The notes: generated from the letters alone by a model not told the origin. DNA of 64,000 bases from Macrocystis pyrifera (GCA_031763025.1 JASSKH010000031.1:2604001-2668000), one strand, 5' to 3'. Shown: positions 34,641 to 45,692, numbered from the stretch's first letter. Translations and numbers: made by a program.

Positions 34641-37600
34641 GTAGTAGGAGCAGGAGCAGGAGTAGCAGCAGCAGCAGCAGCAGCAGCAGCAGCTAGACTA
34701 ACTGCAGTTTTGCAACCGTGCTCTCCGGAAGTTGCAGTAGCCCATAAATTGACCCATGTCGGGCGTTGGCGCTGGCTGCGAAAACTGAAAATTACTGCTG
34801 TTGGTTGCTCCAAGGCGCGGGCAGAGCAAGCGAAACCAAGGGCAGCCCCGAACTTCTGCTTCATTGCGTTTGCCAGTCTCGACCTCGCAGAAGGCTCATC
34901 GTACCTGGTGTATACAAGGGCACCACCAGGTGCATTTCATCCTGCTGCTGCTGCTGCTGCTGCAACTGTTGTTGCTGTATTGACGGGCTGTGCAAGCGCA
35001 GCGGTGTGTCATCCATCCACCCATCCAAGCAGAGACCGTTGCCCACCCACGGTTGAGAACACCGCACCGCCCAGGACATGGCCCGGCTACGACGTGCGGC
35101 TATGTATTATGATATCATACACATCTCGGCCTGCTTGGCATACGAATGTACGTATCGGTACACGAAAAGGTGTCACAGCCCTCTTGAATGGGTTCGTGGA
35201 GACGCTTGCGCCGTGGGCACAATTGTGGTGGTGGTGGTGGTGTCGGCAGTGGTAGAGAAGAGAAACGGATGCTGCTTGCTGGCTCGTCCTCCAGGAACAT
35301 GGTGTGATCGACGCGGTATCGCCGTACACACGCGAGTATGATATCCGCCATATTGTTTGTTCGCGATATCGTTGGTCGGGCCGAGAATATGCATCACCAT
35401 TGGCTCATGGGTACAGCAACGGCAGTAGATGAACGGCTAAAATTTGAGAGTGATTTTGGTTTTGACCGCAGTAATGTAAAAGTACGAACAACACGATTAC
35501 AATAGAACTCACAGCTGACGTATTTCATAATTTATAAAATAGGGCCTGTATTAACCCTTTTAGAACTGCAGTCCCATTTTAGGGACCAACTCTCGTACTT
35601 AGAATTTGAGTGGTTTTGTCCCCAAAACGAGCCTGCGGTTCTAAAGCAACTTTTTATTGTGTTGAGGCCACTTCTTATGCTGTCGGATTTGCCATCGGTT
35701 GAAAAACAACTTTCAACACGTTCGCATGAGTTTTGCCCGGGAAATGTTGGAAACTGGTCGTTCTCGCCTCAGAATGTGTCGGATATCTCTCCAAGATATA
35801 TCTGGGGGTGTTTCCCGCTTCTCCGGCCACCCAGATACCGGAAATTGCGGACCGCATTTTTTCGATCCAACTGGGTCCAATACGATCCAAACGTCCGATC
35901 GGATCGAAAGAACGTATTTTTCGATCCGATCCCCGATCGCAATCATATCCACCTCATTTGGATCGAAAAAGTGCCGACGGTGATTTCTTTGCAACCGGGC
36001 CCTCGAGAAGCGGGAAATACGCCCGACTAGATCTTGGAGAGAACTCCGACACATTCTGAGGCGAGAAATACCAATTTTCAACCTTTGCGGGGCAAAAGCT
36101 CACGCGAATGTGCTGAAATGGACTTTTTCAACTGCTATGCGAATCCGACGGCATAATAATTTGGCCTGACAAGAAAAAAACATTTTGCTTTGATTCGAGT
36201 AGATTTTCGTGAAACATAGGGACACTGGGTGTACTGTTGAAGCTGGGTAAAAAGGACAATTTAATGTGAAGACAACAGACATCACACATGTGACTTTGGG
36301 TCCTATCGAGGAATAACGTATTTGGCTGAAAATAGCGAACAGCGCATAGTGGCCAACGAATATTCGAGGGCAACCAACGAGGCGAGCGGCGGCCCGCGTC
36401 CTCCCCGGGGCGCCGCGGCCAGCGGCCGATTGTTTTTGCCGGCACCGCCGAAGAGGCTATCGTTCTTAGGATGTCTTGAGTGGCTGACACAGCCCCGAAT
36501 CCCGAAGCCCCACGCAGGCAGCAGCGGCGGGGATACAGCAATCGAACTTTTGATCAGAGTCGTGACCTGGTCGGTGCTCGTGTGGTTAGCGAGGCAAAGG
36601 AGGATGAAAAACTGGGCTTGCGGCGGCCTCGTAATTTTTTGAGGCGCCGCGGATGGTCCACTCCATGCTAGGGACCGTCGGACCTCGCACTGCGGCTTCT
36701 CCGGTGGCCCCGTCTCTCGGGAATGATGGATCTCACGTGTGAAGCAGTCGACGACACGTCTCCAGTTTGCGTGGCTTGCTTCGGTTTCAGGAACATGCCA
36801 CGCAAACTTAGACAAACTCCCCAAATTGAATCACACGAAGAGCAGAAAAGTCCCAAAAGACTTCTGGTCGAATTCGCTTTTTTTTTTTTCGTTTTGTTCG
36901 AATCTCAAGTCAAAACTCCGCTTGGTAAATTCACTTTTCAACCAATCAGATCCGAATAAAAATCAAACGAAAACACAAGTTTCGAAACCAACTTGAAAAT
37001 AAGTCTTTGTCAATACAGGCCCTTGCTGCTGCAGCATGCTATTTTGATACGATACCATTCTGGAGTCTGGAGTCGAACTCGAGTGGGGGATGAAAAAATC
37101 GGGAACAGCGGGAACAGGAAAGAGAAAAAAAATCTTTCGCAAAAGTAAACGAAACCAAAAATGAATCCGAGACGGCAACCAGGTGTGGTACGGAAATCGG
37201 GCGGCATAGGGTGACGAACGGCACGTTCACGCATCCCTTGCGGCCGCGACCTCGTGGCGCCGAGCCACGAGCCTCTGAAGTTAGAGTGGCCGTGGCCTTT
37301 CGCAGTCTTGCCGAATGTGGGCAGCTCGGTGTGGAAGCCGAGAGAAAGAAACGAACAACGATCCTGCCCGACAACCGGTTGTATACAGCCCGCTTGCGAT
37401 TGGCTCAGGGTCAGGGTTAGGGATACTCCGATTGGCTTAGGGTTACCGTTAGGGTTTCTTTAATTGCCTTAGGGTCAGGGTCAGGGTCAGGGTCAGGGTT
37501 GGGGTTTCTCTGATTGACTTAGGGTCAAGGTTAGGGCTCCTCTGATTGGCGTAGGGTTTTGGGGGTTAGGGTGAGGGTTAGGTACTATTCGTCCTGTACA

Positions 37601-40600
37601 CGGTGTTTGTCAACCATTTTCTCGAATAGGTGGCAAGCTACCCTCGCTTGCAGCTGCAGCAATGCTGCTGCTGTGTAGAATTCGTGGGTCGACGTTCCTG
37701 TCTGGACCCCCTAGTACGTACACGGCAGGGAGCCCAGCACCGTTCGTTATCGAGACACCGGGTGCGCTCGACATGAGCGGCGGCTGTGCTGCTGCCCGTA
37801 CTGGTTGTTGCTCACCTCTGCTGCTGTGCTGATTCTGATGCTCGCAGCACGCAGCACACCACAAAAGAATTTGTCGCCCCAAGAATGTTTCGCAGCACGG
37901 CCCGGGACTGTTTTTTGGGGAAGTTGCGTTTGGGAAGTCGCGTTTCAAGAGGTTGCGCCGCGGAGTAAAGCAATAGGTTGATCGAGAAAAAAGGGCTTCG
38001 CCCGTCTCGACGAGGCAGCATTTTTTAGGCGGTGTGGAAATTAGAAAAATTGTAACTGGCGAGCATCGCTAGCGCTTTGTAAGCTCGTGTTATTACCGCA
38101 GCAAACAGCAGCAGCAGCAGCAGCAAACCTATGACCTGTGACCTGCAGCCGGTGACTCCCCGCGACTGCGTACGTATGCACAGTGCCTGGTACTACGTAC
38201 GTATGGTGCTGCGGTGCTTGTGATACGTACCTGGTATTGCTGTGATCTGTGTCCATATTAAACGATCTTTTGCGTATATACCAATCTGACCGGATATATA
38301 AAGACCGTTTTGATATAGGTCTCAGATTCCAAACGCGTGTTCTATTTTCGGTCAGAGTGGTATGTAAATAATGATGGCTTGTCACGGTGCGGTTTTATCC
38401 TACGGTGCGGTGCAGTTCGGTGCGGTTTTACCGAACCGCACAGCACCGCACGAATCTACGTTTAACATAACCGCATCGCCCTGCACCGTGGGATGTTCAA
38501 AGCTACGAATCGGCATCGCCCCGCACCGTTACACGAAAATTCCACACTGCACCGCACCTTGGAATTGTCAAGAAAAAACGTCCGCACTGCACCGCGCCGT
38601 AGAGCATTGTGGAAATCCGTGCAGGCGTTTTCTACGGTATGGATTGATCTGGTCCGTAGAAGAAAAAAAAAAAAACGTGCACCAAGTCGTCGAACGGTGT
38701 GGACCGTACGACGATTTGGATGCAGATATGCAGAATAGTTTCAAAGATAAAGATGCTCATAGATTAGGTGTGATGAGTACAGTAGTGATAGTTGTACCGG
38801 GTGTACTCGTATACATGCCCCAAACAGACTGCAATAACGCAATGACCCGAACCGAACGTTTTGTTAGCCCGAACCGTACGCTTTTTTGTATAGTGCGGCT
38901 CATGGTGCAAACCTTACTGTACGCAAGTTTTTCTACTACGGTGCGCGCTCAGCCGCATCGAAGAGAACAACTGCTGAACTCACCCGATCTCATTTTCACG
39001 CAAAAATCGAAAAGAGTCTTCCTTTGCGAAAAAAAAAAGACGGATTTGTTGTGCGTGCGGAGATTCGAGCAAACGGCGAGACCAGCTGCCGTTATGGTGG
39101 TCGGGCGCCGCGAAGAGACGCGCCGAGTGCCCTGCACTGCGCTGCACTGCGCTGCACTGCGCGTAGGCCCACCGCGTCCGAGCCCACGCTGACTGCCTCT
39201 GGTCTGACGGCGAAGAGACGTGCCGAGTGCGCTAGAGTCAACCTGTCTTGGGTATTTTGTATTTTGACACGATATGACTGACTGCTGCTGTAGTCTACGA
39301 GTATGCATCCACGGAGAGGTACTCGCCGAATGCGCTTCTCTTGGTCCCTAGGCCCGAGCCCGCGCCTGCCGACTGTAGTCTTGCCACGGAGAGACGCGCG
39401 CCGCGCCCGCCGACTGCGCGCCGGACGCGAAGCAACGTCGATATGCAGCCGTGTCGCTATTCAACTCGTCCATCGTTCTGCTGCTGCTTGCTGTGGTTGA
39501 CAACGTCTTGAATTTAGAGACCATGCCACTTTTAGTTGAAAAGCTGATGACCCAAGTCGTCGGATTTTTGGGCCAAAATCTGACGACTTGGGACCACATC
39601 GGATTCCCCAAAAAATCGAAAAAAAAAATCCGGTGGGACTTCGCATCGTAGTCGGACTGCAGAAGCAGATGCTTTCATTTATGGGGTGGAAAAATACAAA
39701 ATCTGAAGCTCGAAATCGAACCGTATAAGAAACGACCTTACCGTTGGCGAGAAAAGGAGCGGCGAAAATGGTATTCACCTCTGTGCGGATTCAACGCTCT
39801 TAAGGTAAGTACACCACAAGTATGTAACATATAGGTGTATAATGCTTGAAGTATATATAATATATAAACCGGAGTACGAGTAAACCGGTAAAGTATACCT
39901 GGTATTAATAGTATGTGAATCCTCTTAGAAAGCTCAGAGGGAAAAAATTGACAAAAAAAGAAGAAGTGGGGAATACTTAGAGCGACAGCCACTGCGCGCT
40001 TGGGGGAAAACACGTATTTGTGTCCCGAGTTACAACGCGAGGGGTCGTGCGGCACGGACGCAACATGCTTCCACCCGGCACTGCTGAGGCGCTCACGATG
40101 CTCGTATTTAGATGCCTGGCAACACCAAAGCTATGTAATATTTTTCGCTGTTTACCTCGGGATCCCCGACGGGCTAATGGAAAGCTTTTTTTTTTTCTTT
40201 GGGGGGGGGGCGCCAAGGTTTACGTTGATGTCTTGATATACTTGTTTGAGTGAAGGTGGGGAGGTGGGGGGTGTACTCGATATCATGCATGACCGTAGTC
40301 CGTATGACCGTAGCCCCTCTCATCCCTACGATGCCAGGACGGAGCACGTCGAGTTTTGTTTCACCGACCAGGCAGACATTGCTTTCACCGAGAGCGAAGC
40401 GAAACGTGAGGTGTTCGGCGAGCTGCATGAAGGGTGAGCTGCATCCTACTGAGAACCGCTTGTGAGGCGGACTTTGACATGGATGACAGCTTCAATGACT
40501 TACTTTTGTTTTCCGGTGTAGCCACTTCCAGAGACAGCAATGGGGGTACTGCAGTATGTAACTGCCTCGTGGGTGCTACGTGAGTGCGCTATCAGCGCGG

Positions 40601-41955
40601 CGACCATCCCTTCGATTGAAATGATGGTGCAGAAAACAATAATACTAATAGCAGGCCTGTAGGGTGGGTGGGAAGGTCTGACTTTTTACCGTGCCTATTG
40701 CCCTGTCCTCGCCGGGTAGGCTAGGCTTCGACAGACTGATCGCTTCGTGCGTTCTGGCTCTGAGTAAATCCAACACATCCTGGATTCATATCGTTGTACC
40801 AAAGATTGGTTCCATGGATTGGGTCGCTAATTTACTGCAGTATTCTTTTACGCTGCCAACGATCATTCAATGTAAATGTTGGGTAGGATGAGGCCTCCAG
40901 CCCCGGCCGGTGCTCCTACCCAAACTCCCTTGCGGTTCTTTGCTCGTTATCAGCCACCGACCGGGCGCTGTGCCGTCTCACCCAGACTTGCTTCGTACTG
41001 GTGTATCTCACGAATACCTGGTATATCCCTGGTATATCACTGCTAATGGTGCCAGGTATGGTACCGTGCACCGTGTACACGTACTGGTGGAAGGCAGCAA
41101 CCCCCCGTCTGATCATAACTGGTACAGCCACGTCAAAAAGATCAGGGATGCAGATGCCCCGATCGGTGTAGATTATGAAGCAGGGATCGGTCATCTGTCC
41201 GAATCGTCCAACCATTTACTACCCCGCCGTATTGTCCAATCAGGAAATGATAGCAGTCTACGCCCGTAGATGGCGTTGAGTCCCCACAGGGGACGCGGCG
41301 ATCATTTTTTCTCGGCGGTCGTTTTGTCGATGTTTTGACGGCGAAGGGTGCTAAACGATTTAAAAAAAGAGCTCGTCGCGAAATGTTTTTCGGAAGGCTC
41401 TCGACTAGCTATACCTTCGATTGTTTCCGAAAGAAAGCAATTTGTTCGGTATTGGCCACCTTTTCCCGAACCTGGGGAAAAAAAACGAGCTCTGAAAAAA
41501 CAGTCGCGCCCTTCTGCAAGCTCGTCGATCTTCACGGGTAGTCAACCAACAGTCGGGATCCGATTTTGACCCGGCAATCGGTACAGTACCGGGTTGTCCT
41601 GTAGGCCAAGCCCGGTGCTTGTCGGCGTAGGCTCTCTGGTCCGGGCGAAAGCGTGGCGGGTTCTGGGTGAACTCAACTCAACGCGGTCGCGCCACACTCC
41701 TGTTCGATCCTTTCGCCCGCATTCATTAAATGGACGTTTTTGATGCATCACACGCGAGCTCGTCTTTTCACAGATCGGTGTTCCGACGGTGCAGTCTGAT
41801 CGACGATACGACAGTAGGTACCTTTCGATGGCCGCAATGTGTAGAAAAGAATGCTTTTATGTTTTTGATCAGGCTGATGTCAGACAACCTTTTTGGGAAG
41901 AAAAGCACCAAGGCGACAGGAATCTGCATTTTGTTTTTGAGGGGTGTCGACAACG

Positions 41956-41993
<38 letters not shown>

Positions 41994-42220
41994 ATCTGCT
42001 TCTTCGTTGCGCTATTGGTCACACCAGTGCTCCAAACTTGACTACCCTACCCAACCCCGCCCGCCCGCCACGCCTCCGTCCCTGCTGCCAGCGCCTCGGA
42101 CTTGGTGCAATAAGCAATGTCTGCCTGGTCGGCGAAAATCCGACGTGTTCCATTCGATATTGTATGCGAGGGTCTATAGTCATACAACAACAGCCATGCA
42201 TGCCTACTATAACATGACCG

Positions 42221-42260
<40 letters not shown>

Positions 42261-44652
42261 CGCGCGCGCGCGCCCTGCCCTCCTCCCCCACCGAACACAC
42301 GCGCTCGAACTTGGCAATAACTCCAACACCCCCCTGTCCCCCATCTTCCCCTTGTCCCGGCGCTTGAACTTGGACATGACACTACCATCCCTTTCTTCCA
42401 CCCCGACGCCCGCCCGCCCACCCTTCACCTGCACCTGCGACTTCGTTTTACCTGGCAGTCCTACGACCAACACTTGAATATGGTGTTGGGGGATGTGGAG
42501 GAGACCGTAACAACGGTGGAGGTGGACGAGGATACATACGAAGAGATTGTTAGGGTGAGGGAGTCGGGTTTGCTGGAATTATAAGGCGTTCAGATGGAGG
42601 GGGGGGTGTGGAGGAGACCGTAACAACGGTGGAGGTGGACGAGGATACATGCGGAGAGATTGTTAGGGTGAGGGAGTCGGGTTTGATGGAAGTATAAGGC
42701 GTTCAGATGGGGGGGGGGGGGGGAGACCGTAACAACGGTGGAGGTGGACGAGGATACATACGAGGAGATTGTTAGGGTAAGGGAGTCGGGTTTGGTGGAA
42801 GTATAAAGGGTTCAGATGGGGGGGGGGGGAGGGCAGTACAGGTGCAAGGGGTCTAGAGGGAGAGGGAGGGAGGGGCAGTGGGTGAGACGGTGGAGGTGGA
42901 CGAGGGTACCAACGAGGAGATTGTTAGGGTGAGAGGACTGGGTTTGATGGAACTTGAAGGCGTTTAGACGGGGGGGGGGCAAGGGGCAGTGGAGGGGACG
43001 GTAACAGGACGCGTTTGCTTCTTTGTGTCCGTTTTTTCCAGGGCTCTTCGCGGGTCATGACCGGACCCGCGGGTTGGGTCACGGGGTGTTCAAAATGTCA
43101 CGGGTCGGGTCGGGTCGGGTCAGGAACTGTTCAAAATCTCACGGGTCGGGTCGGGTCGGGTCAAGAGGTGTTCAAATCTGACGGGTCGGGTCGGGTCGGG
43201 TCAAGAGTTTTTCAAATATCACGGGTGGGGTCGGGTCAGTTCAAAAGGTGATGAAAAGCTCACGGGTCGGGTCAGGTCATGACCCGCGAGAAACGGGTCA
43301 CTCGCGGGTCGGGTCAGCGTGACCCGCGAGTTCTTTTCTGCTGACCCGTGGGTCGGACCCGCGCATCCGGCCCGCGGATCCGACACTCAGAACACTCGCC
43401 GCTCTCTTACCCGAAGGCTTTTCTCGTACAAATACTCTATAATACTCCTATGGTATCTTATTCAAGCATTAAAACACTGCCAAATCCATATACGCATGCC
43501 CGCATCCATTTATACCCACTACAGCCAGGCCACATATCGCTTGTGGGCACAAATTTATATTAAATTGTTTTTGAAGTGTCGACCCACGGGCCGGATCCGC
43601 AGGTCGGACCTGCGGGTCAAGATAAATAGTCTCACGGGTCAAGGTGACCCGACCCGCATGAAACCCGTGTCTCACGGGTTAATCCGAAGGTGGCGGGTCC
43701 GGTCGGGTCGGGTCAAGAGGCTTTCAAAATCTCGCGGGTCGGGTCGGACCCGACCCGTGAGATTTGACCTGACCCGTGAAAAACCCTGTTTTTTTTAGTC
43801 TTTTGCTGATGTTTTCTTGTTATTGTACTTTTGCGTATACTTTGATTCTTTTATAAAATTCTTGAAAATACCCCAGCTGTGAGTTCTGTGGACTGAAATA
43901 GTTGTGCATTTGTGTCACTGTATTGATTGTTTGTATTTTTGTTGGTGCATTTTTTTTTTATTTTTTTTCCTTGTATTTTGTGTATAGTACGGAGATTTTT
44001 TTTCATGTATATCGGGTCAAAGCGCTCTCTTTATTTCGAGATATTTTAGGGCGATCCGGCCAACCTGGTTGCTATCAGGCCTCTCCCTGTCCCTCTCTCT
44101 GGCAAAGTAACATAATATACACCATTCCCATATGTGACGGTTTTTCCCCCCCCGAATGCTTGTACAATGCGCCCGCTTGTGATTTTGAGTCGTCCTGTCG
44201 CTCCCTCGATGCGGTTACGGAATTCGTTCCCACCAGTTTTAGGCCTTTGGATGTTTTTCCTTTATCTTCCCCTCTCCGCCCTACCTGCTCCCACAATGCC
44301 GCCCTCACCACCTCCCCTCCCCTCCTCTCCCGCCCCCTCCCCTCCCCTCGTTTCCAACCCTCCCCCCTCTTCCCCCCGCCCGCTCCCATTCCCTGTGCGT
44401 TTTTCGGCGCATGCTGTACTTTTTGCTTTTGTGCCCCCACGATAATCGCGGGGAACTCGGGGGGGGGGGGGGGGTTGTTTACTTTACAATAATATATTGT
44501 ACTTTTTTGTTTTACCAAAATGGGCCTGTGTTTGCTTTACCAAAATTCGTCACTTGCGCCTGCCATATCAGACGTCAAAGCGGAGTATTGAGATGCTGTT
44601 CGTGCGAGGGGACGTGGTCATTTTGGTGTCTCCCCCTCTGCGCACAACATGA
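34400..44652 (+). CDS. LSM3: U6 snRNA-associated Sm-like protein LSm3
   Basis: Joined from 34400-34504, 42459-42554 and 44572-44652 (35 + 32 + 26 residues, all junctions phase 0), a complete 93-residue protein. LSm3 is a subunit of the LSm2-8 ring that binds the U6 snRNA 3' end in splicing and of the LSm1-7 ring in mRNA decay. The N-terminal helix and Sm1 read [45 protein letters not shown]; Sm2 reads [17 protein letters not shown]. It is slightly shorter than animal LSm3 at the N-terminus, and the usual second Gly of RGDG in Sm2 is Val. Introns are 7,954 and 2,017 bp, both GT-AG. An AATAAA lies at 44667-44672. Confidence 0.95.
34544..34693 (+). repeat. interrupted CAG trinucleotide tract
   Basis: About 150 nt of mostly CAG/AGC in LSM3 intron 1, beginning 40 nt after the donor. 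A smaller CTG tract lies at 34941-34970. Confidence 0.9.
34990..35697. other. LSM3 intron 1, no exon seen
   Basis: Nothing recognised. Confidence 0.5.
35698..36131. mobile_element. foldback element with arms of about 190 bp
   Basis: Left arm TTGAAAAACAACTTTCAACA...CGCATGAG...CTCGCCTCAGAATGTGTCGG...GATATATCTGGG is matched by the complement of the right arm (CCTCAGAATGTGTCGG at 36050-36065 complement, ATTCGCGTGAGC near 36100). The arms meet in GATCGGATCGAAA sequence near 35900. It lies in LSM3 intron 1. Confidence 0.8.
36168..36290 (-). repeat. R5 dispersed repeat, copy 3
   Basis: The minus strand reads GTTGTCTTCACATTAAATTG, then CCCAGCTTCAACAGTACACC and CAGTGTCCC. Confidence 0.65.
36300..37400. 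other. LSM3 intron 1, GC-rich segment without a recognised gene
   Basis: Overlapping open frames on both strands at 36300-36820 look protein-like only through GC content; no family recognised. Confidence 0.5.
37404..37592 (+). repeat. interstitial telomere-like TTAGGG/TCAGGG tract
   Basis: About 20 GGGTTA/GGGTCA-type repeats (five GGTCA units in a row at 37470-37497), broken by a repeated GATTGGCTTAGGGTTA-type unit. Confidence 0.8.
37600..38380. other. LSM3 intron 1, nothing recognised
   Basis: Only a short CAG tract at 38105-38125. Confidence 0.5.
38385..38620. repeat. GGTGCGGTTT/AACCGCACC motif cluster
   Basis: CGGTGCGGTTTTA and its complement alternate, so the segment can self-pair (for example around 38410-38455). 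Confidence 0.6.
39548..39590. repeat. long hairpin
   Basis: CCCAAGTCGTCGGATTTT and AAAATCTGACGACTTGGG, 18-bp arms with one mismatch around TGGGCC. Confidence 0.85.
40254..40605 (-). repeat. R2 C-tailed repeat, copy c
   Basis: As copy b, including the GGTGTAGCCACTTCCAGAGA extension; in minus orientation the end is GAGTACACCCCCCACC. Confidence 0.8.
40610..41957. other. LSM3 intron 1, no exon seen
   Basis: Open frames at 40691-40891 and 41335-41541 are protein-like in part but unrecognised. Confidence 0.5.
41958..41993 (+). repeat. poly-C run, 36 nt
   Basis: Uninterrupted C in LSM3 intron 1. Confidence 0.95.
42087..42222 (+). repeat. R2 C-tailed repeat, copy f (partial)
   Basis: Plus-strand orientation here is the opposite of the other five: GTCTGCCTGGTCGGCGAAAA...TATAGTCATAC...GCCATGCATG then the C-run, so the C tail follows directly. 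Confidence 0.75.
42221..42259 (+). repeat. poly-C run, 39 nt, tail of R2 copy f
   Basis: Followed by (GC)6 at 42260-42271. The run ends 200 bp before LSM3 exon 2. Confidence 0.95.
42459..42554 (+). CDS. LSM3: LSM3 exon 2
   Basis: Acceptor TTTTACCTGGCAG/TCC, donor GTTAGG/GTGAGG. Codes for [20 protein letters not shown] and then [12 protein letters not shown], matching the LSm3 order exactly. Confidence 0.95.
42595..42970 (+). repeat. three truncated tandem copies of LSM3 exon 2
   Basis: Copies ending at 42667, 42776 and 42927 keep the reading frame of the exon 3' half ([14 protein letters not shown]...EEIVRV-type text) and a donor each (GTGAGG, GTAAGG, GTGAGA), plus the intron start with an in-frame stop. 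Each lacks the exon start and acceptor, replaced by a G-run. Spacing is 113, 109 and 151 bp. Confidence 0.9.
43040..43790 (+). repeat. (GGGTC)n array in LSM3 intron 2
   Basis: Units of CTCACGGGTCGGGTCGGGTC with TTCAAAATC spacers, partly inverted after 43280 (GACCCG). GGGTC four times in a row at 43102-43121 fits a G-quadruplex. Confidence 0.85.
43800..44560. other. LSM3 intron 2, pyrimidine-rich
   Basis: C/T-rich from 44270 to 44395 and a G-run at 44460-44474. The open frame 43902-44492 is low-complexity and not accepted as a gene. Confidence 0.5.
44572..44652 (+). CDS. LSM3: LSM3 exon 3 with stop codon
   Basis: Acceptor GCCATATCAG/ACG. Codes for [20 protein letters not shown] and then PPLRTT, TGA at 44650-44652. 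Confidence 0.95.
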   Translation, partial: TSKRSIEMLFVRGDVVILVSPPLRTT

Positions 44653-44666
44653 AAAAAAAAACAAAA

Positions 44667-44672
44667 AATAAA
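44667..44672 (+). terminator. LSM3 polyadenylation signal candidate
   Basis: AATAAA 14 bp after the stop codon, in an A-rich setting. Confidence 0.5.
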
Positions 44673-44799
44673 GGATGCCCGCTATCTCAAAGACCCAATT
44701 AAGATGATTCCGGTAGTTTTTGCCGTTCTGTCTCTGGCTGTCTATGTTGCGAGTGATAAGGTGCTCGCGCGTACAGCGGGAGGGGGGAGGGGGTGGGGG

Positions 44800-44802
<3 letters not shown>

Positions 44803-44842
<40 letters not shown>
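44803..44842 (+). repeat. poly-G run, 40 nt
   Basis: Abuts R2 copy d at its C-tail end. Confidence 0.95.
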
Positions 44843-44843
<1 letters not shown>

Positions 44844-45010
44844 GTACTCATGTTATGCATGGCCGTAGTCGTACGGCCATAGACACGCATGCGCATCCCG
44901 ACAATGCCGGGACCGAGCACGTCGGGTTTTCACCGACCAGGCATGAACTTTGTTTGTGACACCAAGCGCGAAGCACCGTGAGGGGTTGGGCGAGTCGCAT
45001 GAAGGGTGTG
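44843..45010 (-). repeat. R2 C-tailed repeat, copy d (truncated)
   Basis: From AGTACTCATGTTATGCATGG to GGGCGAGTCGCATGAAGGG. Confidence 0.75.
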
Positions 45011-45270
45011 TGTGGGGGGGGTACTCATGTCAAGCATGCATGGCCGTAGTCGTACGACCATAGGCCCTCACATCCCTGCAATGCCTGGATGGGGAACGCC
45101 GTGTTTTCACTTCACCGACCAGGCATGAACATTGCTTGTCGCACCGATCCTCGAAGCGCCGTGAGAGGTTGTTCGGCGAGTCGCGTGAAAAGCCTGCTCC
45201 ATCTTCTGCTAAGAGTCGCGCGTGAGGCGGACCTTCTTACAATGGATGACGGCGTCGAATGAGAGGGGCG
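45011..45270 (-). repeat. R2 C-tailed repeat, copy e
   Basis: In direct tandem with copy d; complete to GGATGACGGCGTCGAATGAG. Confidence 0.75.
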
Positions 45271-45394
45271 AGGCTAGGGCAGGCAGTGGTCGAGCCGGAG
45301 GTGGTAGCAGTTGCTTGTAGTACGCTTGCGCCGCGGCGTATCTGTCGTGAGTATGGTGCTCGCGCGCGCGCCGGTGGAGGAGAGGGGGGGGGAA

Positions 45395-45416
45395 GGGGGG
45401 GGGGGGGGGGGGGGGG
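45395..45416 (+). repeat. poly-G run, 22 nt
   Basis: Within a G-rich stretch 45375-45475 that also has (GGGA)n. Confidence 0.9.
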
Positions 45417-45660
45417 CTGGAGGAGCGCGGAGGGAGGGAGGGAGGGAGGGAGGGAGAGAGGGGGGGACGGGGGGGGCTCAGGCAGGCGGTAGTCGAGCGG
45501 GAGTTAATGGCGGTTACTATGTGGTATGCCTGCGACACAATGCAGGTCTGGGTCGTTGCCGTGAGGTTCTGACCGTGACTTTGCTGATGCCTGATGGAGC
45601 TTTTTCTTGTAGATGGCGGGAGTTGGTTAGTGGCCGGCGTGCCGTGGCGTGTTTATGGAA

Positions 45661-45661
<1 letters not shown>

Positions 45662-45691
<30 letters not shown>
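45662..45691 (+). repeat. poly-G run, 30 nt
   Basis: Uninterrupted G. Confidence 0.95.

Positions 45692-45692
<1 letters not shown>

Noticed and set aside
34536-35255. Long poly-Ala/poly-Ser frames
   Set aside because: They are readings of the CAG tract in LSM3 intron 1.
36303-36824. Protein gene or rRNA fragment in the GC-rich segment
   Set aside because: No frame matches a family and I could not align it with rRNA from memory.
38371-39192. 273-codon frame on the plus strand
   Set aside because: Largely translated GGTGCGG motif clusters and tandem CTGCACTGCG; no domain.
43902-44492. 196-codon frame in LSM3 intron 2
   Set aside because: Low-complexity Pro/Ser/Phe from pyrimidine tracts.
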